A DNA stretch of 64,000 nucleotides from positions 5,175,996 through 5,239,995 of the forward strand of contig VZSR01000514.1 in assembly GCA_013398615.1 (NCBI GenBank). The letters are read 5' to 3'. The notes beneath the pieces were generated by a model. The model was not told the DNA's origin and searched no databases. It saw only the letters and a list, made by a program, of their open reading frames with translations. Of the stretch, positions 12,101 through 25,625 are shown piece by piece (the stretch's first letter is position 1; each line of letters begins with the position of its first letter). A program made the position numbers and the translations under genes. The DNA is from Brachypodius melanocephalos (taxonomy: Eukaryota; Chordata; Aves; Passeriformes; Pycnonotidae).

Positions 12101-14132
12101 TAGGAACATCATTCTTACATGGAATTTGGGATTTCTTAGTCTTTGAGGACTGAAAATCACACAAAGGTGCCTCAGACGCATTTTGATTGGAGACAAACTT
12201 GTTTGGGTATACAAATCTGGGGAAATCAAAGACTAGGAAAAGGAGGAAGCTTAATTACAATATCATATTTGGCAAGAGTTTGTAAGCAGGGAACACAATA
12301 TCAAACCTCTTTCTCTAAAGAAAGGAGCTGTAAAAGGTTCCTTCAAGTCTTTCCCAGCTCTCTTCCAAAAAATATAAATATCTAGTAGGTTCCCCAGGAG
12401 AGCTGAGGGTGGCCAGGAACCCATGCTGGTACACCAGGAGAACACTGCTGGTGTCAGTGCAGAAACTATGGCCCTTCTCTGGCATCCAGTTAGTAACTCA
12501 GATATTAATAACTCAAAAATATAAAAAAATTAATCCAGTGAATTCCCCGAAAAAGGCTAGAAATTAAGGTCAGCTCACAGCTGGATTATGAGAACTGTAT
12601 GCACTGGTATATTTGTTGATTTTGTCCTATTGACCAACAAGTACACAATAAAATAATTAAGTTAAACTTACAGCATTGCTGCTGACATTAAACTGTGAGA
12701 CAGCAAAGACAAGTTTCCCATTCAGTGGAGCTGTCTAACTTCTAGCAGAATTGACTGACACCTGAATGACTGCAAGGCTGAAGAGGAAGTGAAGAGCCAC
12801 ATATGACCTCTTCCCTTCCAATTTGTCACAGAACAAACAGAGCTATTGATCAGTGCTAATATACTATTAATTATTTATCACCACATAGTGAACACTTATG
12901 TACAGAGTTTAACCACAGACATGTCCCTGAACAGCCCAATGGGCTGTAGTTCAGCAGATAATCATGTATTGCTTGTTGAATATCAGTTGGCTGATAATCA
13001 TTTAAGTATCTCATGGTGATGGAAAACTTAAGTGCTTTGTGGCAGCTGGAAATTACCACCAATGTTTTATCCACTAATAGTCCTGAAAGTAAAGTGCCTT
13101 GAGGTAATACAAGAAACAGCTGCTTTTTATGCAAGAGGATTGTCAGCCACAGACTTCTCTTTGCTGCACAGAAAAAGAATTTCCAGAATATCAAACCAAA
13201 ACTATCAAGCAATTAAAGTCTCTATGAAAGCATTTCCGTGAGTGATGATGGACAGCAACCTGAAGCAACACAGAAACATCTGCAAAGAAGACATCAGTGA
13301 CAACTAAAGGCAACCAGAAACAGCTTCATCCTATTTTTCCTCTCCTTTTGGAGAGGAAAACTCACTTTCCAATACAAATATTTTTTTCCCCTGGAAATTC
13401 TTGCTAAAATTCAAAAGTTTTATCAATATCTTGGAATTTGTTAGCTTGTTGGCTTTTCCTGATGGGTAAAATTAACAGTAATAAGAACAAAGTTCTTCCT
13501 TCCCCCACCCTGGTCAGGGCAAATATCCCATTTTTCATATCCAGAAATAGTGACAATGCTTATCAAAGTCTAGCACGTGAGAGTTCAGGAATTACTGCTT
13601 CCTCCAGAGCCTTCCCCATGAAAAGAGACACACACAGGCTTTATTTCTATTACTTCAGTGTCTGGAGAATGTGGGTGATAGGGACACCACCTCATTACAG
13701 TGGGCATTAACTAAGGCTGATAAGCAGGGATGGTTTGAGCTCTGCACAAACAGGTGAACCATGGGTGGCAGCAGGAGGGTGTCCCAGAAAAGCCCAGGAG
13801 GACTGGGGCAGACTCTGTTCCTATTTCACTGAAAATCAGCAGCCTGGCATGCAGGCACACCTCAAACATTGTTCACAGGCCCTGGCATCAATCACCTTTC
13901 CAGCCACAAACCCCTACCATTGTGGCAATTAATAAAATGCAGTTTCTGCCTTCTCCTATTCCACTGATCCACTCTGACTTGGCTCTAAATAGGTGGAGGA
14001 GATGGTTTTCTACCTTCTTTCTGATCTTTTACATTTACATGTATTTTCTGACTTGTATCACTTTTTTCTGCAGTTCAGGAAGAAGAGAGAGTTACCGTTC
14101 TCATTTGCACTGCCCTGTTGTGAAATGGGCAG

Positions 14133-14184
14133 TCACATAGAATTACAGAATATCTCAAGGTGGATGAGACCCATAAAATCATAA
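14133..14184 (-). mobile_element. CR1 LINE 3'-end scrap
   Basis: The stretch resembles the complement of the CR1 3' terminus (the familiar pattern of a TCATAGAAT-type start, then a CACAGAAT-type word, then GTTGGAAGGGACCC, then ATCAT), with several substitutions. The length and divergence suggest an old, severely truncated insertion in minus orientation. Confidence 0.5.
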
Positions 14185-17100
14185 TGTTATGTGTGGGAGT
14201 GACTTAGTTCAGAGTTTATTTTATTCCTAGTGTCACATGTGAACACTTTACCTGTGCCCTCCTCCCAGGTAAGAGCAAAATGCTGAATCTATGTCAGCAG
14301 AGCAAAGTCCTCCTCCTGCAGAGTGGCGATGAACCAAGCAAAGGGGAAAGCAGCACATGCTATCAGCACAGTTCTGGGGCTAAGTACAATGCCAGCAAGA
14401 AGTCTGTCAAATGTTCAGCTAGACTCAGTGGCCTGTGCTTGGGCTGCCTATTGCTGCAATACAGAATTACAGATCTAAGTAACATGACAGAAGATAATAT
14501 GTATGCATTTTTAAAATGACAAAACAATGAGTTTGGAAACTACCTAAGAGGCAAACCTTCCTACCCTGAGGCCAGCTTCCAAAAGCTGTGGTCATGCAAG
14601 ATGCACACAGCAGATGGCTACAGACTGCTCAGATGCAGATTGCTGTGAAATGGTCCCGAGTATGGGCATCTGAATTAGAGATATTCCAGCAACTGGATCA
14701 GGTATGTATTTAGATGCAAAGTTTTGCCCTGTGTGGATGAATTGTGCTTTTAAGATACAGGCTACTCTAGATGGAGATGCATTTCTCTCTGTGCCAGTGC
14801 TAGGCACACAGTAATCCTTGCTGAGTGCTCTCACTTGCGCTATGCAATGGTACTGTGTAACACAATGAAGTCCATAAAATAAATTGCAAAGGGGATGGTT
14901 GTAGTATCAGTCACAATAGCAATTTTCAGTGTTCACTAACAGCTGCTTTCTAGCACAAGAGGAGCATTTCCTGTTTGTAAAGCTTCACAGGCTTTCTGCA
15001 AGGGCTAGTAAGAAATATAAAGCATCCTCTAAACAGCTAACAGTAAGGACAGAGACACAGATTTGGAAACAGTTTTGTCTTTGGGAACCACATATGACCT
15101 TAAAAACAGACTGCTTGTGACCGACTGTTTGTACTTGTACACTAGCCACAACTAACTTGGAAGGATTTATTTACTGTTAAAACCCAAATATGCACCTCAA
15201 GTAAACTTCCAGCTGATGCAGCAGAGGTCAGAAAATTTTTATAATAAAGTACTTGTGCTACTCATTGCAGAGGGGACACAATTTTGACAGAAGTGTCAGA
15301 GAAGGACATTGTCCAGCTTTACTGTCTGACCATACCAAAACACAGGGATATTTCAGTCAGAAGACCAAAAAAAGAAGTGGTCTAAAGATGTTCACAAAAA
15401 GATGGCCTTTTGTGCCACAAAATAAAAAGGCAAAAGTTATTCTGTAGTGCAACTCTGAATTGTTTGCCATCTTCAATAATCCCAATTCCCTCTGACTTCT
15501 TTTTTTCTTGTAGGTCAGTTTGGATTTATTGGTCTCCCACAGATTTCAGTTGTTTGCATATTTTATAGTACTATGTAATGCATTCCTTACCATGATAGCT
15601 TCAGAAGGATTTTCACACAGCACCTGTTAAGCTCCAGAAAAACCTATAGTTGTGTGTTTTTCCCAAATCTTTAACTAACATAGATTTATCTAACTTCCTC
15701 TATCAAAACATGGCTGATATTTATAATGCCAGAATACCTAGATCAAAGAAAAAAAATCAATGTTTTTGGCTGACATTCACACTGAAAGGGACCATACTGA
15801 AACTGAGGAGCTTGCAGGAGAGTTAACGGATGCAACAGATGACAATGATCCAAATCACTGGATAGAATTAACAAAACAGGATCATATGTTAGCTAAATAA
15901 CTATTAGGCAATCAGCAAAAATCATTTTTTCCTATGTCTGTATCAAGATTTATATGCAAGGGATGACAGGTTTTGCTCTCAAGTTTCTGATTAAAAAAAA
16001 AATAAATTGACTTGGGAAAAGGTCAGTAAGGAATGAAAAAAGTAATTGAGCAAACAAAAATGTTGCAAGATGAAAGCTAACCACTCTTCCACAGAAGCTC
16101 TTTGCACCAGCCCTGTGGCAGCAGAGAGAACTGCTGATCACTCCCTGTCACCTGAGAGGAGCCCAGCAAGGCAGACATGAGCAGGAACAGCTGCATTAGC
16201 TGCTCTTGGACAATCGCTAACTGGGCTTCATGGAAAGGGTATTAAACACGACAGCAAGATCTCTTTAAGAAACGGTTTTTTTAGAGAATAACAGCGATAG
16301 GCAACTGCTCAAGCTTCTGGCCATGCAAACTGGGGAAGATCTGAGCAGTACTTCCCCCAAACTCTGGTAAAAGTCCATGTAACTGTCATTCACTTAAATG
16401 CATTGTCTTAAGATGACTAGAAACAACAATCACAACGGCTCTGGATGAAAAGGTAATTTATTTCAATTTTAAACTCTCTCTTAAGTCTGGGCACTGAACC
16501 TTCATTAGAAAATTTTGATGTCTGACAAGCATATGGAAGTCTTTTTGTGAATCATTTCAATTTAATGGGAAAAATCAATTTCAGACTGAAATTCTTTAGC
16601 ATATTGATCTATAGTAAATCTATACCATTTGCTATGGATCCTTGAAGACACACAGGAAGTGATCTTGAAGTCATAGAAAAAATACCACTAATAGATTAGA
16701 CAACTAGAGGGTAGACAGCATCCCATTAAAACAGTTTTTTCAGGTTTGTAAGGTTGTGAGTAGGCTGGATAAATCACTGAGGTGAATGCACTGCATAAAA
16801 ACAAGTTGTTATTACGTGAGGGTGTAGCTGTCATGGTATAAAAGATGGTTGAGTAAGCAGATCAAATAGCAAAGAGCAGGAAGCTAACAACAGTGCTAAG
16901 GAGATTACAGAAACAACAACTGATATTCTACTGAAAGAGGTAGGTGATTTAAGACAAAAATAACTTAAAGAATTTCTTTTTTAAAAAAAAAAGTTGCTTG
17001 CTTTATCCATTTTTTGGGCAAAGGTGCTTAGCTGAAGTTAACAACGCCCTGTTGCCAGAGTTAAGACTTCAATGACATTGTTGATCTCTTCAGCTTTCTC

Positions 17101-20100
17101 GTGTGTCACAATGCATGTTTTGATCTTTCACAGTAAGCTCATTAAAAGATGCTAGGAGATTTTTATGGTTTTATGTGTGAGGAGTATCCTCTCTTGAATA
17201 TCTAGTTCCATTTTACCAGTCTTGACTAACAACTACTGTGTGATCACTTGCTTGGTGCATTTGCACTTTTGGGATGGAGATGAGAAAAAGAAAGGGGATG
17301 GAGATAGGAGAAATAAAAATTCTAAATTCTTAACTTCTCTGACAACTATTTGATACGTGGAAATATGTGAGATAATGAATCAATGTATACTGGTCTGTAT
17401 TTTTGAAGAGCATGTGGAATTACTGCAAGACTGGAAGAAAGCAAATAGCACTTCAACCCACAAGATAAAAAGGAGGATCTCAGCACAGCATGGATGTTAT
17501 TTTTTCAAATAATGAAGTAGTACTACAGAATATTAAGTACCCCAGTGACTACACAGAGCTAAGTGAAGCTATCAACTCTGCTGCCTGGATATACCTCCTT
17601 AGACAAGGTGGATTATTTTAATTTTTTTAATTAATTTTTTTTAAACAAACATAGATTGCAAAATTTGGAGATGAGAATGCAAATGAGATGAAATCCATCT
17701 GGGTGTTACAGAAGTGTTTCCTAATGGGTCTTCTTGCAAAAACTTAATTTTAAAAAATTTAAAACACCAGGGTGCACCACTTTTGGGTGAAATAGAAGAG
17801 AAGTAAAGGAAAGAAAAAGAAAGACCCATCATTTCCAGCACTTGTCAGAATCTCCGGAGCCTTAAGTTGTCCTTCAGCTGTGTTGGGAGGCTGAATTCAA
17901 ATACCTTCTGTAGTAGCTCCTGCTCTACGGGAATATGGGACCCCTACCTTGACATTTGGTCAACAAGATGGGTTTGGGATGTATTACTCTAATATGGAAT
18001 AATTAATGATATCACTTACACCAGAAGTTTTACAACAATATGTGGGTGTATAAAATGAAGTGTGGCATGTGACAGCACCTCAGGAGGAAGTCTTGCAATG
18101 ATCTGCACTCCACACCATGGGCTGAAACATGAGTAAGCTCGGGATGTCAGCAGCCAGAAGAGGACAACAGAGGGTGTTATCACAGAACAAGTCTTTTTTT
18201 TGTGGAGTGTATGCACAGCATATGGAGCAGATACTGATTGCTATATTCAAACAGGTTTTAGTATTTACAAAGTGACTGAACAGTTTAATACTCTTCAAGT
18301 GTTCCTCTGCTCTTCAGAATCAGCTGCCTAAAGCTCATATAATTAATGATCCATTTCTCACTGATGATTCTGATTTGACATTTATAGTATTTACAGCATT
18401 TATTGCATGCTCCTGCTAATAGAGAGACAGATTTCCTTATGTACTATAGACATGAGCTCAGCTTAAATGCCATAATTTCCTCAAGGAAGACTTGAAGTTG
18501 GATGTTACCAGTTATAAACAGAGATGTGGTATTGCAGAAATATTTTCTAGTATTTGCATTGCATACCTCTACCAGGAAGCATCTTCTTTGGATTGCTACA
18601 GAGTGAGTCAAAATGTTCTGATTGCAGTCATGGAAAATTGATCTAAAGGTAGGGGCAGACTGCCAGAGAAGCTCAAAGCACAGTTTTGGAGCAAACTATA
18701 CCATGGTGGGTGTTGTGTTTGAAAGGTTGAGACATGAGCAGGCTGTGTGCCAAAGAACAGAAAACACTCAGGAGCTCCAAGCAGCCTCAAGTACAGCAAC
18801 ATCCCATGGTATAGAGATTAATCCTGGCAATGCTGCCTCAGGCTGAAAAGGTACTCAAGGCAGCATGAGCCAGTGCCTGAAGTGCCACCCCAGGATGTAC
18901 AAGACTGGGGCTAAAAATGCAGTCTGTTTCTGACTAGTTAAAGTATTTCTCAAGGCTAGTATCAACTGTGGCAAATCATATTGCAAAACATCCAAGCCCA
19001 GCTGGAAATTTAGTGAAGACATTGTGCTTCAGCATTTCAGGGAAAAAAAAAAAAAAAGACAATTCTGTTCAACTAAAACTGTTCTCTTGCTTTTTAAAGT
19101 TTGAAAGATCCTCAAAGGGTTCAGCATTCTGATACCGCTAAAGACCAAATAAAACTTCTTCCTAAATAGGTCTGAGCTGTTCTAGAAAGTGGGAAACAGC
19201 CTGAACAGAAATCAACTACTCATAAAAGAAAATGATAGAGCTGACTGCAAAAAAAGCTGACTCAAGAGCTCAGTACAGCTGAAGAGCACTACTTGCTTGG
19301 ATTTGCTGTTAAGTGCTTACCCTTCTGTCATTTTTTATAATTACCAAACAAACCCCCATCCATCCTCTTCCTAACGGAAAGTACCAACTTCACAGCAGAA
19401 GGAATATGCTCCCAGATCTGGCACAGGCACAAAGCAATCTGTATCAAAGGAAGTTCTCACCACAAGCAGATGAGAAGCCACAGGAAAACAGTGTTAACAC
19501 TATGTTAACTTACACAAAAGACTTACAGAGAGGCAGCAATTTTCAATCTCCTCCCCATGCCCAATTTCCCACCTTGTTGTCCAAAGTCTCAAGTCATTTT
19601 AGCAACTACTGGCAGGAACACAGGGTCATCACAGGAATATCAGAATTTTATACTGAGAGAGAAAGTGAGATGCATGCACTGCAGTAACCTGTGAGCTCAG
19701 AGGCAGAAGAAACAACGCCAGAGGATACAGAGCCCCTGACAAAATCCTCCTGGCTCCTCAGAGCAATAGTCTTAAGCCAAAGCACTCCTCCAGAAAAGCC
19801 TGGAAATGGAACACAGCATATATGGGAAAGTAGCAGTAAACTGGGTTTTACCAAAGAAGACAGAATGCAACTCTGAGTTAAAAATTAGACAAAGCCTCCT
19901 ATCGTGCCAGCACTTCCCACTGATATTGGGAAGACACTGGTCCAAGCACTGTTCTCAAATACCTGAACCCCAGAATCACAGGACTTGGAGGATGAAGCAA
20001 GTAAAGCACAAAAAAAGATACTCCACCTCAGCCTTTGAGCAACCGGGTGCAAAAGGGATGAAACATTCTCCTGCTGAACCTGACAGGTGAAGGCATCAGA

Positions 20101-23100
20101 AGACTCCCTGGCACTGCAAACACAATCAGAATAAACATAAGCTGGGCTAAAGTTACCTAAGAACGTCTGGTCAGAAATGGCTGCTGACAGCAATCTGGAG
20201 AGCTGAGCCCAGCTTCTGGCTGCAGTGTGGGTGGGAAGCATTCTGAGGTGCTTGAGATGCCATAACAAGCTCCAAGGTGTCTGGCACATTGACCAAAGCA
20301 TTGGCAAGGTTCACCAGAGCAAGAGCTATTGCAGCACTGACAGGCAGGAGTGGCACTGAAGGGCACAGTGAGATGTGCTGTCACCAAGTGGCAGCACAAC
20401 CAGACCTCAGACTCTATAATTTCCTCTTATTCCATTTCATATTCTGCTGGCTCCAACTTCTTTATGTGTCACCAGATATTAATTAAATATCTCAATTAAT
20501 CAGAGCATTTTGGTTTAATTGTTTCAATGGCATCCTGCTTTTGCACTCAATATATATTGGAACCCAGGGCAGATCAGATTTTACAGCTTATCATATATTT
20601 TTTATCACACTTCAGCTGGAAGGAAAACAACCGGGTATATTTGATACAGTAAAAGAGTAATTGAGGGTGAGGCAAGTACCATTAGCAGTGAAGTGCAAGA
20701 TTACCTCACTGATAGTGCTGTTCATCTCTCTCCATCTAAACTAGAAGTAACATTCTGTGTTATACAGCACAAGTAGAAATTCTCTTCCTGGACAGAAAAG
20801 CACAAACTTCTTCTGCCATCCCAACCCAAGAGAAATCCCTATTCTTGTTATATATTTATTGCAGACCCTTTCTGTCCAAAACAAATTTGAGAAAAATGCT
20901 AGTTTTAAAATACATGAGAAGTCACACTGAACACAATGGAAATTCAGCTAAAATATCTGCACTTAAGTGCTCACCATGACACATCTGATTAGTGATTTGT
21001 CATGACTTCCTACTGTACCTTTTGATAATCATATCTGCTGTAGCTCAACTAAAAAGCATCAGATTCTTCCCTTTTGCAAGTCTGTTGCTGTGACTTCTAA
21101 GGAAATGCCTTAGAAGGGCATTTGGGGCATTGGGGCATTTACAACCCCATTCATCACACACTGATTCTGAATCACACTGTACTAATCAGGTATACAAAGC
21201 CATGGACTCACCTTGCTCCAAACCCTTACTAAACATGACCCGGGCTTACAGTTTAGCCACAGGAAGTGCTGATTGCCTGAATTTGAATATCACTACCTTT
21301 TTTCCTCAATATATTCCCCTGAACTGCAATATACAACTATGTATTTTTAGGCAAGAAATTGGCTTTTTCAAAGTCAATAGCTTCACTTGGCACAAAATTG
21401 AATTTGAAAATTCTTTATCTGTACAACCCTGAAAACCCAGATGTGCTATTGAAACTACCTCAAACACAGCCTCTGCATTTCTGAGTCTAGTTTTAGACAC
21501 CAAAACACAAGTGCTTTAATCATTACATAAGCAACTTCAACAAGAGAGGCTCAATTAAAATCTACATTCTCAGTTCAAAGCAATGGTTCTTTTTGTGATC
21601 TTGTGTGACAGTGATCTCAAAAACCTTCTAAAATTTAGCTCCAGTTGTCTGTTTACACAGATTTCTAAAGAAATACATATGTGGAAATTAAAGACCATGC
21701 CAGTACTGATGCAATAGCATAATTCATTGGTCTTTTAAATCTATGTATCTAATGTAAATCAGAGAATTAAATCACAAAAGCATTGGGTTTACAAAATTAA
21801 ATCACAAGAGCAAGATGAGATAGATATCTTTTTGTATTTAATCTGGTCTTTAACTGGGGCAACGCTGACCTGAGTCAAGGCTTGAGCTGAAGCACAGGTC
21901 AAGGGAAAAGATTTCAGAAATTACAGGCATTCTGCATTCTTTCTATAACAATCTATAAGTAGAAGCCATATTTTAAAGGCTGAACCTGTATTGGTTTATA
22001 ATTATTGGTAATCAACATCAATGGCATTATCTCAGCCTGAAAGGAAAAAAAAAAACCCTGTATTAGAGAGTTTCTAAATTGCAGATGGATCTCAATTCTC
22101 CTCAGAATATCAGAAAAAGAGCTAAACTCCAAGGCTTATCCCTTCTGTTAAGCACAGGTGGACAGACGAGGTCCAGGACATAACACATAGAGAACTGTAA
22201 CAAACATCTTAGCAAACCATTGTATTTATCACTGCAACATCAAAGGCCTGTTAAAAACAAAAATGGGAATTCAGCTGTTTCAATAAGAATTTAACCACCA
22301 AATGAAATTACAGCACTGATAACACTGAGAAGCAATCCAAGTGGTCTTTAAACTTTCCTCATCTAAATATTACACGTCAGGTATTGCTCTCTTTGAACAT
22401 CCAGCTTTTTCCTTTTATTAGTATGAGAATCCAAAGTCTAAAGTCACTAGGAAAGATTTGGTCCATCTACCTACTTCCAGTTTGAATGGTCAATAGTCAA
22501 AGTCTCTGTTCATAAACTTTCAGGTCTGCTTTTTCTGCCCACATTTTATTCTGGCAGTAGAGGAGGCTAAATACAGCAAAATATTCAAGTAAATGTGTAA
22601 GTGGAATAAAAGAACTGGACTTTGAAAACTACTGAGCAAACGAATCAGTAGGTTCAGTTTTTGGATCATCTATGCATCTTATCAGATTGAACTGAAGTGA
22701 TCAATGCCAAATATTTCTTTTGTGTCAGAGCTCAGAAGAATTCATCTTTTGAGGACAAATTCTGATCCCAAATAGACTAATGTAAATACAGTCTATAACA
22801 CATTAAAAAGTTTCCAATTAAATCAGTAGAATTATCTGTCAGTTGCTATGCTTGGAGTCAGAAGGTCAAGATAGAAATCAGATGCTTTTTTTCCCTGCAA
22901 GGTAGAGAGTACCAGTCCATACTTGTATGTATTTAACACCTACAGTTATCTCAACATTCTGTTTTGTCTGGTTTTAAAAACACAGACACACAGACACGCA
23001 CACCACTCAACTTTGCATGAAGAGAGGAGAATGCAAGATTGTCAATGGTAATACAGAAGCAGCAAATTCAGTCAAATTCTTCAATTTTATGCAGCAGCAC

Positions 23101-24630
23101 ATCCTGCAACCAAAGTAGTGTGCAGCTGTTCTTGGGCACCACAGAGCAAGTGCAAATACACATGCAGCCTCCTTAATTGTTAATACAGTTCCATGATACA
23201 TCTATGCCTGTCACACAAATGTTTTAAGGCAGTAGAAATCACTTGTAATATCCTGCCACCAAATTTTACTATGTCAGGGCAACAATTTAGGCTAAGGGAT
23301 TAGAGTTTATTTCATGTTTATCATTCAACAGCCTGTTGCATTTGATTAGATTCCACAAGACCAATTAAAAAAAAAAAAAAAAAAGGCTTCTTATATGGTA
23401 CCTAGAAGTGATTAAACTCCAGCTTTGCGTGGTAATGACCTTTAGCTCCACTCTTTCACAGCTCAGACTGGTTGCACAACCTCAGTAAGAATAACTTTTA
23501 AGCAGCATTCAGTGGTATCCTACAGTTGTATGTTCATTGGCAGGTATCTGAAATACACCTCTGAATCCTGCATTCAGTAATGGAGCTCGAACAATGCTGA
23601 AAGACACGCTCTTTTTAATTTCTTTTGCTCCCTTTTGGTCGCTTTCTTCATTATTCAAGAGTCAAGTGATTGCACAAGGGGCAAATGACTACATTCGAAA
23701 GGTGTTAATCTGAACAGCGATAGTCTAAATCAGCACAGAAAGTGGATCTAAACAAAGAAGGGAAACTATTGAGCTTTCTGTCACCTGTAAAAAATAGCAA
23801 AGGAAAAATCATATTCTCATCATCTTGAAAACCCCATGCATGCAGACACTTCTGTCAAAAAGTTATAGTTTGAATAATATAACCTTCTCAGACTTCAAAA
23901 AATAACTAGCCTGAAAAATTCATGGAACCCCTGCTAACCTACAGGCAATTCATCATGGCATTTGTCATCCATTTTCTTAACAATTAAGTCTTGAGGGGAA
24001 AAATTATTGTTTTCATTACCTGAAATTTTTGTTTCCAATCTTATGGAAAAAAACCCCCAGTGTTTGTGGGTCTGCCTTCAGCTCCTCATTTTCAGAACTG
24101 GGACATAGGTGATGTTTGCACAGCTGATCCAGGTTATTTTATGTCATTGGTTGTGTGCTTTGGTCATTGATATCACAAACTACAGCATCACTCATTTGCA
24201 AACAACAAGGAACACAGATGATATATAGAGACAAGGCAGCACTACAGAACATAGCCCATGGTCTCACAGGACTTGTGAATGTGTTTTCTCACACCTGCTT
24301 TCAAAACAAGCTACCCACTATTAGCAGTTCAGGAGGACTTCTGACCAAGAGCCTCCCCTGCCAGACTCAAGGACAACCTCACTGTTCAAGTGGCTCAGTT
24401 CACAGTTTTTAATAGTTTTAATTCATTAGGAAGACTCTATACAGGTGAAAGGTGATAAAACACCACAACTTGGATTAATTTGCTGTTCAAACGAGGTAAA
24501 AATGCCGTGTACTTTATGTACCAGAGAGAAAGGGTGGAGAAGGAAAACCAGTTACAGCTTTACACACACAGCTAGCTCAGGTAATTGGCTTTGTTTCCTT
24601 TTCGAGTGACTCTGCTATGCTTCCCCGCCT

Positions 24631-24690
24631 TCCTCCCCCACCCCCATTGGTTTATAAAACACATCTAGGAGCCAAAACCACAGATGGTGT
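24631..24690 (+). promoter_or_regulatory. Candidate TATA promoter (CACCC, CCAAT-reverse and TATA motifs)
   Basis: A C-rich CACCC/Sp1-KLF-like tract (about 24631-24645) is followed directly by ATTGG (24646-24650, an inverted CCAAT box) and TTTATAAAA (24651-24659, a TATA-like box). If used, a start site would be expected near 24682-24690 on the plus strand. ACSL5 lacks an identified first exon and lies 11 kb downstream on the same strand, so this is one candidate for its promoter. CCAAT boxes usually lie further upstream of TATA than here. No convincing first-exon donor was found downstream. Confidence 0.3.
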
Positions 24691-25110
24691 CAGTCACTCC
24701 AGCTTTTTTGAGATGATGATGCAATATCCACTTAGGCTGAATGGGGACCTGCCCAGCTACTAATTATTAGTATCTGTTGCATACCTTGTAAAAACTACTT
24801 TGTTTCCCACATGCAAGATGCCCCACAGACAGAAGCCAAGAGACTGGTATCACCTCTTTGCACCAAGTTTAGAAAACCCTCCCATTCATTTTCTTTCATC
24901 CTCCTTAAACTGGCTTTTTCCAAAACCTAAGAGGAGGTTGCAACCAGAAGGTCTAGGATGCTGTGTTGGCTGTGTTGGTACTTCCACTTTTATTCGTATC
25001 CACTGATACAGTCAGATTCCCTTACAGCAATTAAGAATACTTAAGGTCTTAAGTGAAAACTGTTAGTATTAGCTAACTCTTCAGATATCATACGGGAGTC
25101 AAATTCCACT

Positions 25111-25170
25111 ATCAGACAAACCAGACCTACATCAACATCAAAAAGATCAGACAAACCAGACCTACATCAA
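25111..25170 (+). repeat. Tandem duplication of a 25-bp word (35-bp period)
   Basis: The word beginning ATCAGACAAACCAGACCTAC occurs at 25111-25135 and again, identically, at 25146-25170. The pair ends about 23 bp before the CR1 copy. Perfect identity suggests a recent local duplication. Confidence 0.9.
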
Positions 25171-25192
25171 AAGCTTTATTATCTTGACCAGT

Positions 25193-25625
25193 CACAAAAT
25201 CACAGAATATTCTGAGTTAGAAGGGATCCATGAGGATCATCGAGGATCCAGCTCCTTACCCTGCATAGAACCATTCCCAAAAGTCACACCATGTGCCTGA
25301 GAGCATTGTCTATACACTCTCTGAACTCTGTGAGGACTGGTGCTGGGACCACTTCCCTGGGGAGCTGTTCCAGTGCCTGAACACCCTCTGGGTGAAGAAT
25401 CTTTTTCTAATATCCAAACTAAACCTCTCCTGACACAGCTTCCATTCCATTGGGTCTTGTCACTGGTCACCACAGGGAAAAGCTGCCTGCTCCTCCTCTC
25501 CCCTTCACAAAGAAGCTCTCCCCCTCAGTCTCCTCCAGGCTGAACAAACCAAGTATCCACAGCAGCTCCTCATATGGCTTCCCCTCAAGGTCCGTCCCTT
25601 TTTTGCCTCTGGATGCTCTCTAATA
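25193..25625 (-). mobile_element. CR1 LINE, 3' fragment, minus orientation
   Basis: Starts with the complement of the typical CR1 3' end (AATCACAGAATATTCTGAG, then AGAAGGGATCC and GATCATC) and continues with recognisable CR1 text: CTGGGGAGCTGTTCCAGTGC, GGGTGAAGAATCTTTTTCTA, TCCTCCAGGCTGAACAAACC. About 430 bp long, so 5'-truncated like most CR1 copies; it encodes no intact reverse transcriptase. CR1 is the dominant LINE of birds and reptiles and supports the assignment of the source organism. Confidence 0.88.

Larger units (their letters stand above)
6861..24600. other. Long AT-rich intergenic region without recognisable genes
   Basis: About 17.7 kb with no exon chain I can support on either strand. 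All open frames are short (mostly under 130 codons), many lack an ATG, and none shows a family motif. I looked for receptor guanylate cyclase motifs (the FSDIVGFT and GDAYMV regions), because mammals keep GUCY2G or its pseudogene here, and did not find them; the search was by eye and not exhaustive. Local items are listed separately: a palindrome cluster at 9116-9176 and a CR1 scrap at 14133-14184. Simple A-rich runs occur near 19040 and 23366. The rest holds nothing I can name. Confidence 0.6.

Noticed and set aside
13232..13310. GTGATGA followed by CTGA, considered as a C/D box snoRNA
   Set aside because: The box spacing is far too short, there is no terminal D box at the right distance, and no host intron.
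19885..20399. Overlapping minus-strand frames in a GC-richer patch, considered as an endogenous retrovirus or LTR fragment
   Set aside because: No reverse transcriptase, envelope or LTR landmarks could be identified; frames are broken and I could not name any element.
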